Source: Streptomyces neyagawaensis (lineage in GTDB: Bacteria; Actinomycetota; Actinomycetes; Streptomycetales; Streptomycetaceae). From it: a DNA stretch of 64,000 bases. Position numbers and translations under genes: made by a program. Below, piece after piece: positions 1-9,039 of the stretch. The notes beneath the pieces are model-generated. The model made no database searches, was not told the origin of the DNA, and worked only from the letters and a program-made list of their open reading frames with translations. The stretch lies in contig NZ_JAMGBG010000065.1 of the NCBI RefSeq assembly GCF_023516595.1, positions 1-64,000 of the forward strand, read 5' to 3'. Position 1 is the first letter of the stretch. Each line of letters opens with the position of its first letter.

Positions 1-148
1 GCCCATGGGACGCCTCGTCACCCCCGACGAGGTCGCCGCCGCCATCGTCTACCTGGCGAGCCCGGCGGCGGCGTCCGTCACCGGCACCTCCCTCGCGGTG
101 GACGGCGGCATGCAGGGACTCCGGCTCCGACCGGTCGACCCGTCATGA
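1..148 (+). CDS. SDR-family dehydrogenase, C-terminal end (5' partial)
   Basis: Only the last 48 or so residues are inside the window. They contain the hallmark C-terminus of classical short-chain dehydrogenases: a GRLVTPDEVAAAIVYLASP stretch followed by TGTSLAVDGGM, the region after the catalytic Tyr/Lys that closes the Rossmann fold. The catalytic residues and the cofactor-binding glycines lie upstream of the window. The stop overlaps the start of the aldo/keto reductase gene by 4 bases (ATGA), so the two are translationally coupled. The context of sugar dehydrogenase, mutarotase and lactonase suggests an NAD(P)-dependent dehydrogenase acting on a deoxy-sugar acid such as an L-fuconate derivative. 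The substrate is inference from the neighbours only. Confidence 0.85.
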   Translation, partial: PMGRLVTPDEVAAAIVYLASPAAASVTGTSLAVDGGMQGLRLRPVDPS

Positions 149-1155
149 GGACGACCACGCTGGGCGGCAGCACGGTGCCGGTCTCGGAACTGGCACTGGG
201 CTGCGCCGCCCTCGGCAACCTCTTCCACCCGGTCAGTGACGAGGCCGCCCACGCCACGGTGGACGCGGCCTGGGACGCCGGCATCCGCACCTTCGACACC
301 GCCCCTCACTACGGCCTCGGCCTGTCGGAACGGCGGCTCGGCGCCGCCCTGCGCGACCGCCCCCGTGACACCTACACCCTCTCCACCAAGGTGGGCCGGC
401 TGCTCGTACCGGATCCGGACGGCGGCGCGGGTGACGACCTCGCCCATGGCTTCGCCGTCCCGGCCACCCACCGCCGCGTCTGGGACTTCAGCGCCGACGG
501 AGTGCTGCGCTCGCTGGAGGCGAGCCTGGAGCGCCTCGGCGTCGACCGTGTCGACGTGGCCCTGCTGCACGACCCGGACAACCACGCCGACCAGGCGTTG
601 CGCGAGGCCTACCCGGCACTGGAGCGCCTGCGCGCCGAAGGCGTGGTCGGAGCGATCGGCGTCGGGATGAACCAGTCCGCGCTGCCTGCCCGCTTCCTGC
701 GTGAGACCGACATCGACGTGGTGCTGCTCGCCGGCCGCTACACCCTCCTCGAACAGGACGGGCTGACCGAACTGCTCCCGGAGGCAGTTGCCCGCGGCCG
801 GAGCGTCGCCATCGGCGGCGTGTTCAACTCCGGGCTGCTCACCGCGCCCCGGCCCGGCGCCACCTACGACTACGCCCCCGCTCCGCAGCCGGTGCTCGAC
901 CGGGCGCTGCGACTGCTGGCGGTCTCCGAGCGCCACGGCGTGCCGCTGCGCGCCGCCGCGCTGCGCTTCCCCTTCGGCCACCCCGCCGTCGCGAGCGTCC
1001 TGACCGGCGCACGGTCGCCGCAGGAGGTGCGCGACACCGTGGAGCAGCTGCGACGCCCCATCCCGCAGGCCCTGTGGGACGAGCTGCGTGCCGAGGAACT
1101 GCTTGCGCCTGGCACACCCTTCCCCGCCGCCACGCCGTCGAAGGGGCCGTCATGA
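145..1155 (+). CDS. Aldo/keto reductase, probable L-fucose/D-threo-aldose 1-dehydrogenase type
   Basis: A 336-residue protein of the aldo/keto reductase superfamily, a TIM-barrel NAD(P)-dependent oxidoreductase. The catalytic tetrad can be placed: Asp in TFDTAPHYG, Tyr in the same segment, Lys in LSTKVG, and His in ALLHDPDN. The length is normal. Aldose dehydrogenases of this group oxidise the C1 of L-fucose or similar sugars to the lactone. Immediately downstream lie a mutarotase, which supplies the right anomer, and a lactonase-like amidohydrolase, so the reaction order fits L-fucose to L-fuconolactone to L-fuconate. The start is the ATG that overlaps the upstream stop; the stop overlaps the next ATG. 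The substrate is inferred from gene order. Confidence 0.85.
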   Translation: MRTTTLGGSTVPVSELALGCAALGNLFHPVSDEAAHATVDAAWDAGIRTFDTAPHYGLGLSERRLGAALRDRPRDTYTLSTKVGRLLVPDPDGGAGDDLAHGFAVPATHRRVWDFSADGVLRSLEASLERLGVDRVDVALLHDPDNHADQALREAYPALERLRAEGVVGAIGVGMNQSALPARFLRETDIDVVLLAGRYTLLEQDGLTELLPEAVARGRSVAIGGVFNSGLLTAPRPGATYDYAPAPQPVLDRALRLLAVSERHGVPLRAAALRFPFGHPAVASVLTGARSPQEVRDTVEQLRRPIPQALWDELRAEELLAPGTPFPAATPSKGPS

Positions 1156-1463
1156 GGGTCGCCCTGCACACCACGGTCCGTGCCGACCGCATAGAGGAGT
1201 ACGAGGCCGCGCACCGCGAGGTGCCCGAGGAGCTGACCGCCGCCATCCGCGCCGCAGGCGTGAGCGAGTGGACGATCTGGCGCAGTGGCACCGACCTGTT
1301 CCACCTTCTGGAGGTCGAGGACTACGCCGCGATGATCGCCGAACTCGAGAAGCTGCCGGTCAACATCGCCTGGCAGGCGCGGATGGCCGAGTTGCTGGAC
1401 GTCGTCCACGACTACTCGGCCCAGGGCTCGGACGCCTCCCTGCCGGTGGTGTGGCAGTTGTGA
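1152..1463 (+). CDS. L-rhamnose mutarotase family protein (sugar anomerase)
   Basis: A 103-residue protein of the RhaM/FucU-like mutarotase family (formerly DUF718), a small ferredoxin-like alpha/beta fold that interconverts the anomers of deoxy-sugars in the cytoplasm. Features that fit are the N-terminal MRVALHTTVRADRIEEYEAA strand-helix, the repeated IR motif before SEWTIWRSGTDLFHLLEVED, and the C-terminal LPVVWQL ending typical of the family, whose members are close to 100-110 residues. The start is the ATG overlapping the aldo/keto reductase stop; the stop overlaps the following GTG. An upstream in-frame start is possible but would lie inside the reductase gene. Confidence 0.85.
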   Translation: MRVALHTTVRADRIEEYEAAHREVPEELTAAIRAAGVSEWTIWRSGTDLFHLLEVEDYAAMIAELEKLPVNIAWQARMAELLDVVHDYSAQGSDASLPVVWQL

Positions 1464-2368
1464 GCCACGAGGAGACCGAACCCGGCATCGTCGACGCGCA
1501 CCATCACGTGTGGGACCTGTCCGTCCGCGACCAGGACTGGATCCGCGGCCCGGAACTCGCCCCGCTGCGCCGCGACTTCACCCTCGCCCACCTGGAGCCG
1601 GAGGCCCGCGCGGCCGGAGTCACCGCCACGGTGCTGGTGCAGACGATCACCGTGCCCCAGGAGACCCCGGAGTTTCTGGCACTGGCCGCGCACAGCGATC
1701 TGGTCGCCGGCGTCGTCGGCTGGACCGACCTGACCGCACCCGATGTCGCCGACCGCCTCGCGTGGTTGCGCGCGGGCCTGGGCGGCGCATACCTGGTGGG
1801 CATCCGCCACCAGGTGCAGGGAGAACCGGACCCCCGCTGGCTGGTCCGCCCCGACGTGCTGCGCGGTCTGGCCGCGGTCGCCAAAGCGGGGCTCGTCTAC
1901 GACCTCGTGGTGAAGCCCCACCAGCTCAAGGCCGCTGCCGAAGCCGCCTCGTGTCTGCCGGACCTCACGTTCGTCCTCGACCACCTCGGCAAACCGCCCA
2001 TCGTGTACGGCGCCCTCGAACCCTGGGCCGAGGACGTCCGATGGTTCGCCGCCCTTCCCAACACCGTCTGCAAGCTCTCCGGCCTGGTCACCGAAGCCGA
2101 CTGGGGTTCCTGGACCATGAAGGATCTCAAGCCGTACGCCGACACCGTCCTGGACGCCTTCGGCCCCGACCGGCTGATGTTCGGCTCCGACTGGCCCGTC
2201 TGCCGGCTCGCCGCCCCCTACAGCGAAGTCATCGCCACCGCCCGTAAGTTGACGGCGTGTCTCACCCCCGCAGAACGCCACCAGGTCTTCACCGGCACCG
2301 CCGCGCGGACCTACGGCCTGACCGTCACCGGATCCCCAGGCCCACCCCGGGAAGCACCATGCGCATAG
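1460..2368 (+). CDS. Amidohydrolase, probable L-fuconolactone-type lactonase
   Basis: A 302-residue metal-dependent hydrolase of the amidohydrolase 2 family (COG3618). The N-terminal DAHHHVWDL carries the HxH metal ligands, PHQLKAAAEAASCLPDLTF leads to VLDHLGKPPI (third His), and the C-terminal MFGSDWPVCRLA holds the catalytic Asp. Members in sugar operons hydrolyse lactones such as L-fuconolactone to the acid, the step after the aldose dehydrogenase encoded two genes upstream. I chose the GTG at 1460, which overlaps the previous stop by 4 bases and puts the HxH about 13 residues in, as usual; the open frame runs further upstream but only through mutarotase sequence. Confidence 0.85.
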   Translation: MSHEETEPGIVDAHHHVWDLSVRDQDWIRGPELAPLRRDFTLAHLEPEARAAGVTATVLVQTITVPQETPEFLALAAHSDLVAGVVGWTDLTAPDVADRLAWLRAGLGGAYLVGIRHQVQGEPDPRWLVRPDVLRGLAAVAKAGLVYDLVVKPHQLKAAAEAASCLPDLTFVLDHLGKPPIVYGALEPWAEDVRWFAALPNTVCKLSGLVTEADWGSWTMKDLKPYADTVLDAFGPDRLMFGSDWPVCRLAAPYSEVIATARKLTACLTPAERHQVFTGTAARTYGLTVTGSPGPPREAPCA

Positions 2369-2445
2369 CTGTCTCCATCACCTGCTTCAACGACGCCTGC
2401 ACCGTGCCCGCCTTGGCCTCTCACCCGGCGACGTCCCCCCTGTGA
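2359..2445 (+). pseudogene. Truncated LutA-like (Fe-S) oxidoreductase start
   Basis: A 28-codon reading frame begins MRIAVSITCFND, which resembles the first residues of LutA/GlpC-type cysteine-rich CCG-domain proteins (lactate utilisation subunit A, normally about 240 residues). The match ends at once and the frame stops after CTVPALASHPATSPL. The start overlaps the end of the amidohydrolase gene, as expected for the next gene of an operon. L-fucose breakdown through lactaldehyde can yield lactate, so a lut-type gene would fit here. I read this as a deletion junction that removed nearly all of the gene. The identification rests on about 12 residues, so it is tentative. Confidence 0.45.
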
Positions 2446-2674
2446 CGGCGCCGCCGCGCTGACGCCCGAGCTCGACTGCGTCCACGTCGCCTCTCCCGCC
2501 GGCCGGGTGTGTCAGCGGCCGGCGCGGCAGTCGTAGACCGTGAGAGCAAGGGTCTTGAACGAGTTCTCCCACGAGGCGGGGGCGGTTTCTGCCGTACAAC
2601 GACAGGCACTCACGCCCTCCCCGACGTGCCCCGGCCCCTGCTCGCAGGATCCGGGGCGCGTCGGGCTGCGCGGG

Positions 2675-3436
2675 TCAGTGCCCTTGGCAGCAGGAACCAC
2701 CCGATGTCCGGCGGGCGCCCTGCGCGCCGATGCGCCGCGCCACCTCGGCTCGGGCCCGTCCCGTCTGGGACTCCGCGTCGTGGACCACCCGTCCGGAGAT
2801 CAGGGTGTACTGGACCTTGGTGGCGCGGATCTCCTTCACGGGCACCTTGGTGATGTCCCGGTCGAGGACGATCAGATCCGCCCGCTTGCCCGGACAGCCG
2901 GTTCCCGAGTTCCCGTCGTGCAACTGGTGAGCAGCGCCCGCGGTGTGCATGACCAGGGACTGGGCGCGGGTCAGTCCTTCGCGGGCGTTGAGCGGCGGCT
3001 GGTCCTCGTCGGGGTGGCTGCGGTCGATCGCGGTGGCGATCTGGGTGAAGGGTGCCAGCGGGTCGACCGGCCAGTCCGAGCCGTCGGCCAGCAGGGCGCC
3101 CGCCTTGGCCAGACTGCGAGCCGGGTACAGACGGGCGTACCGCTCGGGCCCGATGTAGGGCTTGAGCGCGTCATTGGTGAAGGAGGAGGGCTGTGCCCAC
3201 TGCAGCTGCATGCTGGCCACCACTCCGGCGCGCGCGAAGCGCCGGTAGGCGTCGGGGTGCACCAGTCGGAGGTGGGTGATGGTGTGCCGTCGGCTACGGC
3301 GCCAGGTGCGGGCGACGGCCTCGTAGGCGTTCAGGGCCGTGCGTACGGCGCGGTCACCGATGGCGTGGGCGTGCATCTGCCAGCCGTCCGCGTCCAGGGC
3401 CCGGACGAGGGCGTCTGACATCTGATCACACCTCAC
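2675..3436 (-). pseudogene. YtcJ-type amidohydrolase, C-terminal half only
   Basis: The 253 codons match the second half of YtcJ-like metal-dependent amidohydrolases (amidohydrolase 3, usually 530-600 residues). Visible are QMHAHAIGDRAVRTALNAYE with its conserved His and Asp, a His in ITHLRLVHPD, ADGSDWPVDPL with the conserved catalytic Asp, and the C-terminal KRADLIVLDRDI and V-I-SGRVVHD beta-strand of the composite domain. The whole N-terminal half, including the first HxH metal site and usual signal peptide, is missing, so the product should be inactive. The cut end faces the LacI-family gene across an 86-base gap. Together with the LutA-like stub this marks a rearranged border. Confidence 0.7.
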
Positions 3437-3443
3437 CCGACGG

Positions 3444-3471
3444 CCGTACCGGCCGCCGACGCCCGGTACGG
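3444..3471. promoter_or_regulatory. Inverted repeat upstream of LacI-family gene
   Basis: Two perfect 8-base arms, CCGTACCG and CGGTACGG, are separated by 12 bases in the gap between the YtcJ relic and the LacI-family gene. The distance to the regulator start (about 50 bases) suits an operator or autoregulatory site, but no footprint-like spacing rule confirms it. It could equally form a small hairpin. Confidence 0.35.
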
Positions 3472-3522
3472 TGTGTGCTCAACGTCTTAACCACAAGCCG
3501 CCGCAGGGCCGTTGGGGTACAG

Positions 3523-4575
3523 ATGACGAGCTCACGTGTCTGGCGGCGCCCCACACTCGGCGCAGTCGCCGCACGGGCCGGGGTGTCCACGGCCACAGTC
3601 TCCAACGCACTCAACGGCACGGGTCGGCTGTCCGATGCGACCAGGCAGCGGGTGCTCGCCGCCGCACGTGAACTCGGTTACGCCCAGGCCAGCACGGCCA
3701 GGGCCCTGGCCCGTGGCGGCACCGGATTGCTCGGCCTGACCATGACGACGTACGGCGACCTTCCCATCCCGTACACCGAGATCCCGTACTACGCCCAGCT
3801 GACGCTGAGCGCCATGGCGGCGGCGCACGAGCGCGGCTACCTGCTCACGGTGATGCCGAGTTCCCTGTCACCGTGGATGTGGCTCAACACTCCGATGGAC
3901 GGCGTCATCCACGTCGATCCGCGCGCCGACGACCCGGTGCGTCACCTCCTGCGGGAGCGTGGCATCCCCATGGTCTGTGACGGCCGGCCGCCCCAGCCGC
4001 ACTGGTACGACGCGTGGGTCGACACCGACTACGAAGCGGGCCTGCACCTCCTGCTCGACCACCTGGCGGAGGCCGGCGCCCGGCGGATCGCGCTGTCCCA
4101 GCCGCTTCACGACGACGCGTACCCGCGCCTGATCGCACGCGCGTACCAGTCGTGGTGCGACGGACGCCAACTGCCCGCCCTCGTCGAAGAGTACGACGCG
4201 CTGCCCGACTACTTCACGGCCGAACAGGACGCGGTCGGCCGGCTCCTCAAAGGCGATCCACGACCGGACGCCGTCATCGGTGTCTACTCCGACTCCGGCC
4301 ACACCATCCTCGCCGCCGCACGCCACCACGGGCTTCGGGTACCACAGGATCTGTTGGTGGCGTGCGTCAGTGAAGATCCGGACTACGCGACGACGACCCC
4401 GCCCGTCACCACGCTCAGCCTCCGCCCGGACCTGGTGGGCGCCGAAGCGGTCGACCTGCTGATCTCCCTGATCAACGCCCGCGGCGGCGTGGACCGGCGA
4501 CGATCCGTGCAGCCGGCGCTGGCCCCTCGCCGGTCCACACGGCGCCCGGTGCGGCGGACGAACGGCACACCGTGA
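3523..4575 (+). CDS. LacI-family transcriptional regulator
   Basis: A 350-residue LacI/GalR repressor. The N-terminal helix-turn-helix and hinge are clear: LGAVAARAGVSTATVSNALN, then DATRQRVLAAARELGY. The rest is a periplasmic-binding-protein-like sensor domain (about residues 65-330) that in this family binds a small ligand, often a sugar. The C-terminus after VDLLISLIN ends in an Arg-rich tail (RRSTRRPVRRTNG) and seems diverged from the usual last strand. I chose the ATG at 3523; earlier in-frame starts exist from 3475 but add sequence with no family resemblance. It may control the neighbouring sugar genes, but these are on the far side of a rearranged gap. Confidence 0.85.
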   Translation: MTSSRVWRRPTLGAVAARAGVSTATVSNALNGTGRLSDATRQRVLAAARELGYAQASTARALARGGTGLLGLTMTTYGDLPIPYTEIPYYAQLTLSAMAAAHERGYLLTVMPSSLSPWMWLNTPMDGVIHVDPRADDPVRHLLRERGIPMVCDGRPPQPHWYDAWVDTDYEAGLHLLLDHLAEAGARRIALSQPLHDDAYPRLIARAYQSWCDGRQLPALVEEYDALPDYFTAEQDAVGRLLKGDPRPDAVIGVYSDSGHTILAAARHHGLRVPQDLLVACVSEDPDYATTTPPVTTLSLRPDLVGAEAVDLLISLINARGGVDRRRSVQPALAPRRSTRRPVRRTNGTP

Positions 4576-5007
4576 CCACAGGGCCCCGTAACCCATCGGC
4601 GAGGCATGGCTTCGCTGGACGGATTCGAGTGCATCTGCCGACCCATCGACCTGGCGTGCCCGTCAGCCGTTCGTGGCATACCGGGCGCCTGCCCCCAGTG
4701 CCTACCGGCACACAGCCGTAGTCTGCCGCAGGGCCATGGCGGCCGGGTGACGCAGGCGGGGTCCCAGGTTGCGTTCGAGTGCGGGGTGGACGGCCACGGT
4801 CGCGGGCGCTTTGGCCCGGTCCCGGCACGTCCAGGAACACCGACGAGCTGCTGGGTGTGGTCACGGTGCTGCAGGCCGGTGCAATGCCACGCTCCTTGCG
4901 CACCGGTACGCCGGATCGGGCCGCGGTCGGAACGTGGCCCGGCTCGGGCCAGTTCCGACCAGCATCCAGCGCAACCACGGCCAGGAACGGATCACACCGT
5001 CACCGGT
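4576..5007. other. Intergenic stretch, no gene seen
   Basis: This interval lies between two convergent genes, the LacI-family gene ending at 4575 and the minus-strand gene ending at 5008. Short open frames cross it on several frames, but none has a recognisable product or family motif. No clear terminator hairpin or repeat was found by eye. Confidence 0.5.
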
Positions 5008-6558
5008 TCACTCGGACGGGCGTGAAGCCTGGAGGGGACAGGTGAGCGGGAGCACGCGTTCGGTCAACTGCCCGGTGAGCTGGGCATCGGTGAGGGCGGC
5101 GTCGGTGAGCCAGTCCGCTGCGGTCAACTGGTCGACCAGGTGTTGCAGCTCGCCGCAATCGACCGCGACCCGGGCGGTGAGAGCGTTCAACGCGATGCCC
5201 TGACCGCCGGGACCCAGGATCCCCGAGGCGTCGGTCTGTGTGGCCAGCGTCAGGGCGAGCAGCCGGGTGCCGGCGGTGGCCTTGGCCTTGCGGAGCTTCT
5301 TGTCCGAGATGACCTTCTGGGCCCAACCGGAGAGCTTGGGCCGCGTCTTCTTTCCGAACGTGAACGGGCCTGCCTTGTCCTCGTGGGGCACCAGGGAGGG
5401 GACAGTGATCGGGGTGGGGTTCTCCGGCCGGGAGGCGAGCAGGTCCCCGGCGGTGCCGGGCAGGATGAGCCAGCCGCAGCCGGTCAGCTTCTCGACCAGG
5501 TCCTCCGGGTCGGTGAGGCCCAGAGCGGTGACGTCCTGGCCGACGAGGTTGCCTGTGCCGGTGTGCGCGGTACGCAGGGTCAGCATCAGTACCAGCAGCC
5601 GTGCCTCCGGGCCGGGCAGCGGGCTGTGGTCGGCCACGTACGCGAGGACAGAGCGCGCGTGGTCCCCCTGTGTCGGCACAGTCAGCAGGCGCGACACGGT
5701 CGGCCCGTCGCTGTCCGCGATGCCGCCGGTGCGCTGCTGGTGCTGGAACCGGGCAGCGGTGGCGGCCTGCTCGGCGCGCCGGGCCTCCAGTCGCAGGCTC
5801 ATGATGCCGCTGACGTCGGCCCAGGTGGTGAAGGCCCGTGCCTTGCGCTCGTGGAGGTCGGCGAGCAGCGCGAGATCAGGCTCGGTGCGCTGCTGGTAGG
5901 CGCGGAAGAGGTCACCGAGTTCGATGAGTTCGTCCCGCAGGGCGGCGGGCCTCAGGTTGTGGGGGATGATCCGCTGGGCGATCTTCGCCTGGGGTGGGCG
6001 GCGCCGTGCAGGTACCGAGCGGGAAGCCGGAGCCCGCGTCACGGCGGCGACCTGGTGGTCGGAGAACTGCGGGGCACCCGCGCTTGCGCCCGTGGCTGCG
6101 GGGGCCGGGCGGTCGGTGGTCTGCGGCCCGGGCGCCTGGGAGGTGGCCGCGGTCCTGGCTCCGGGGGTGGCGGCCGCGCACCGCGAGCAGCACTCCATGG
6201 CGTGCCACCAGCGTCCTTCCCGGTCGGTGATCACGGCCAGGACGACCGGCCCGCCGCACCGCCAGGGTTCGGAACGCACCTGCCGGCCGGTGTCCGGCAG
6301 GTGCGTGTGGCAGCCCTCTGCCCTGCACGCGCAGTACGCCCCGGCCCTGGGGACGGGGGCGGCACGCAGGTGGGCCTTGAGGTGAGCGACCGCGGCCGCA
6401 CGGCCGGCGGCCGCGGACGGAAGACGCTGCTCGGCACAGGCGGGGCGGCTGCACGAAATGCGTACTGCCCCACTGCCCTGGCCGGCGGCGTCCAGACGTA
6501 CCGTCCAGCGGCGCCCCGGCACCCGTTCGTCCAGCTCGCTCACAGCGGCCTGCGTCAT
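5008..6558 (-). CDS. Hypothetical protein, Cys-rich N-terminus with helix-turn-helix-like C-terminal region
   Basis: A 516-residue protein of unknown function. Residues 30-135 carry several Cys/His clusters (CSRPAC, CACRAEGCHTH, MECCSRC) that could bind zinc. A low-complexity Ala/Pro/Thr linker (about 130-185) follows. The C-terminal 300 residues are mostly helical and look like replication- or plasmid-associated actinobacterial proteins: LLVLMLTLRTAHTGTGNLVGQDVTALGL and a later repeat, LLALTLATQTDASGILGPGG, each precede a helix resembling a winged-helix segment. No catalytic motif was recognised. The surrounding integrase and transposase relics suggest a mobile origin, but this is inference. 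Codon use is normal for the genome, so the gene itself looks intact. Confidence 0.65.
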   Translation of the reverse strand: MTQAAVSELDERVPGRRWTVRLDAAGQGSGAVRISCSRPACAEQRLPSAAAGRAAAVAHLKAHLRAAPVPRAGAYCACRAEGCHTHLPDTGRQVRSEPWRCGGPVVLAVITDREGRWWHAMECCSRCAAATPGARTAATSQAPGPQTTDRPAPAATGASAGAPQFSDHQVAAVTRAPASRSVPARRRPPQAKIAQRIIPHNLRPAALRDELIELGDLFRAYQQRTEPDLALLADLHERKARAFTTWADVSGIMSLRLEARRAEQAATAARFQHQQRTGGIADSDGPTVSRLLTVPTQGDHARSVLAYVADHSPLPGPEARLLVLMLTLRTAHTGTGNLVGQDVTALGLTDPEDLVEKLTGCGWLILPGTAGDLLASRPENPTPITVPSLVPHEDKAGPFTFGKKTRPKLSGWAQKVISDKKLRKAKATAGTRLLALTLATQTDASGILGPGGQGIALNALTARVAVDCGELQHLVDQLTAADWLTDAALTDAQLTGQLTERVLPLTCPLQASRPSE

Positions 6559-6789
6559 CCCGGTCTTCCTCCCGTCCCGTGGCTGCGATGCTCGCCCCCG
6601 CTTCCCGCCGTGCCGGGCGGTACACGTGGGCGGCGAGGGCCACCGTATGCGGCACAGGAGCGAAAGCCGATGAACTCGCCCCGCCGTTCAGACCTTTCCG
6701 GGAGCTCTCACTGGCAGGTGAGGGCTCTTCGTCGTGTGCCGCCGCGCCCATGAGGCGTCAACCCAACGCCGCCAGCACCGCCCGTTTCG

Positions 6790-7113
6790 GTGAGCTCCGA
6801 CCTGATGACCGCAGCGGCGGCCAAGCTCATCGCCAAACTCGCGATCATGCCCGAGTCCCATGCCCACCTCCCCTCCGCCGACTCCCCCGACGGCTCGGGC
6901 TCATTGGCGGCTGGCACGGGGAGAGTCCGCTTCCCGCTCGTACGGTGGGTGCTCGCCCCGTGCACGACGTGGCAGGCGCGGCGCCTGGCCGCCGACTTCG
7001 GCGGGGGAATGGACGCGAAGACCGCGTGGGTGATGGCCCGCCTCGCCCGCCACCCGGATGAGCACGGCTACGTCATGGCCCACCTGGACGACGAACACCG
7101 CACGCCGGACTGA
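6790..7113 (+). CDS. Hypothetical protein (107 aa)
   Basis: A small frame with strong third-position G/C bias across its whole length, which argues that it is really translated. The GTG at 6790 is the first start in the frame. The product is helical, with MTAAAAKLIAKLAIMPESHA near the N-terminus and TAWVMARLARHPDEHGYVMA near the C-terminus; the middle is rich in Gly/Ser. No known family was recognised. The gene stands alone between a divergent unknown gene upstream and a decayed region downstream. Confidence 0.5.
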   Translation: MSSDLMTAAAAKLIAKLAIMPESHAHLPSADSPDGSGSLAAGTGRVRFPLVRWVLAPCTTWQARRLAADFGGGMDAKTAWVMARLARHPDEHGYVMAHLDDEHRTPD

Positions 7114-7490
7114 ATGGAGCGCCGTTCAGATGTCGGCATGTGGGAGAGCCGGCAGCGGTGGAGCGGCTGGGTGCCCCCGCGCGTTGCCGTGCCGCAGGTC
7201 ACGTGGCTGCCGTACGTGGTGTGCTCCCCCCACCCGCGGGGATGGTTGGCGAAGACCAGGCGCAGCCCGGGGCGGCCACGAACTGTCACCAACTTCCGCT
7301 TCCGGCGCTGCCGAAACGCTGAAACAGCTTGTCACCTCGGGAGCCGCCTGCTGGGATCCCTGCGGTCGGTGCGACATCCCAGACGCACCCGGCTCTGTCT
7401 CCAGGAGCAAAGTGACTGTCTGCGTTACTCATCTCAGCGGGGGCCTGACCGCACCCTGGTGCACGGACAGTGCTTCCCGTACAACGAATC
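7114..7490. other. Intergenic stretch, no gene seen
   Basis: The 377 bases between the 107-residue gene and the next frame have weaker codon bias than neighbouring genes and overlapping short open frames on both strands. None shows a recognisable domain. No repeat or terminator was identified by eye. Confidence 0.45.
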
Positions 7491-8408
7491 ATGGCCAACC
7501 GTCCGGAGCCCGACGACCTGTCACCGCCGGAAGAATGGAGCGCTCCTGAGCGCCGTCTGTGGTCCGCTTTCCGTGCCGGCAGCATGTTGGACCTTCGTAC
7601 AGGAGTGGCGACAGGCGACGCGCCGGCGGGCGGAGCAGAGTGGGGCCCAGAGCGGCAGATCAGAGCCGACGTAATCGCGCTCCTGCTTCTCGATGGCCCG
7701 CCCGCCACTCCTGGGAAGGTTCGTGCGCTTCGTGTTTCGGGCGCACGAGTGACGGGTGAACTCGACCTCACGTCAGCGACCGTCGACTGCGAGATCGACT
7801 TTGATGCCTGTTCCTTCTCCGATGTTCTGAGCCTTCGGCACGCTACGACTCTCGCCGTCTACCTGTGTGGGTCGCATCTGCCTGAGCTCAGCGCGGAAGC
7901 CCTGCACTGTCCAAGCCTCGACATGCGCGACGCGGTCGTCGAGGGGAACGTATGGATCCAGGCGAGCGATTTCACGATCGACCTCAACCTTGATCGTGCG
8001 AAGGTCGGCGGTTGGATCAACGGCAACGTCCTCACGATCGGGACATGGTTCAACGGCCGATTCGGCCTGTCCGTAGGCAAGTGGCTCTCACTGGCCAGCG
8101 CCCGGATCGGGGGTGTCGACCTGCGCCAAGCCGATATCGGGCTTTCCGGAGGCACCGAAGAGGCACTCGGCGCCCATCTGCTGGCGTGTGACACCTTCTG
8201 GGCCTCGGAAATTCGAGTGGCACACGGCATCATCCTGAGCGGCGCACAGATCACCGGCGAAGCGGTTCTGTCGAAGGCCGTTGTGCACGGAACTCCCTCG
8301 GGCAGGCCCGCAATCCGGCTCGATGAGATCCACGCGCGACGCCTGGAGATCGATACCGCAAGGGAGGACGCGGAGTCCGTCTCGCTGCGGCCACCATTGG
8401 CAAGCTGA
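7491..8408 (+). pseudogene. Membrane-associated pentapeptide-like protein, N-terminal piece of a frameshifted gene
   Basis: The 305 residues carry the beta-solenoid repeat pattern of a common actinobacterial family with a C-terminal membrane anchor: LRVSGARVTGELDLTSATV, FDACSFSDVLSLRHA, LDMRDAVVEGNVWIQ and similar strands, roughly 20 residues per turn. The reading frame stops at 8408, but the continuation of the same family is found in two further frames downstream (8441-8650 and 8647-8982), so the gene is split by two frame changes. Third-position G/C is lower here than in surrounding genes, which fits either foreign origin or decay. The start is the ATG at 7491; an earlier GTG at 7470 is possible. 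The function of the intact family is unknown. Confidence 0.65.
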
Positions 8409-8440
8409 TCGACCGTCCTCAAGGAGGTCCGCTCCTTGAA

Positions 8441-8650
8441 ATGGACGCGCTCACCTACGCGCGACTCGAACCGCTCCCGCCTCGTTCGACCCGTATGCGC
8501 CTCGCCTGGCTCCACGAGAGCCTCGGCGACCGGTACATGCCTCAGCCTTACGAGCAACTGGCGGCAGCCTATCGAGCCCTCGGCCATGACAGCGAAGCCC
8601 GCAGAGTCCTGCGGGCGAAGTACCGCCACCACCGCTCAACTCTCCCGTGA
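8441..8650 (+). pseudogene. Middle piece of the same frameshifted membrane-associated protein
   Basis: Read in a different frame from the upstream piece, this 69-codon segment contains MDALTYARLEPLPP, PQPYEQLAAAYRALGHDSEA and RRVLRAKYRHHR. These match the helical hairpin between the beta-solenoid and the membrane anchor in the pentapeptide-like family, where the wording PQPYEQLA is strongly conserved. It shares no start of its own with a convincing ribosome site and is best read as part of one broken gene. Confidence 0.6.
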
Positions 8651-8982
8651 CAACCAAGATCTGGGTCTGGTTGCAGGATGTTGTCGCAGGCTATGGCTAC
8701 CGCCCCGCTCTGGCCGGTGGGTGGCTTGTCGCCCTCACACTCCTCGGCACACTCGTCTTCAGCACCAACGAGCCACAGCGCTCCGAACCGGGCCGCGGCC
8801 CGGCCTTCAACCCCACTGTCTACACACTCGACCTGTTGCTGCCCATCATTGACTTCGGTCAGGAAAGGGCGTTCGTGTCGGCGAGCGGACAACAGTGGTT
8901 CGCCTATGTCCTCATTGCCTTGGGATGGATACTCGCCACCACGCTTGTCGCTGGCCTTACCCGTGTGCTGGGGCGCTCCTGA
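8647..8982 (+). pseudogene. C-terminal membrane-anchor piece of the same frameshifted protein
   Basis: A third frame supplies the family C-terminus: IWVWLQDVVAGYGYRP, a membrane helix (GGWLVALTLLGTLVF), FNPTVYTLDLLLPIIDFGQ, then a second membrane helix (YVLIALGWILATTLVAGL). The GTG at 8647 overlaps the previous piece by 4 bases, so coupled translation of a free membrane fragment is conceivable. Homologous order and conserved junctions indicate that the ancestral gene ran from 7491 to 8982 as one frame. Each junction needs the loss of one base or gain of two. Confidence 0.6.
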
Positions 8983-9039
8983 TGCAAGTACCCATCGGTA
9001 GGTCCTCGCGGTTCACCGACGGCGGCGGGCTGCCGGACC

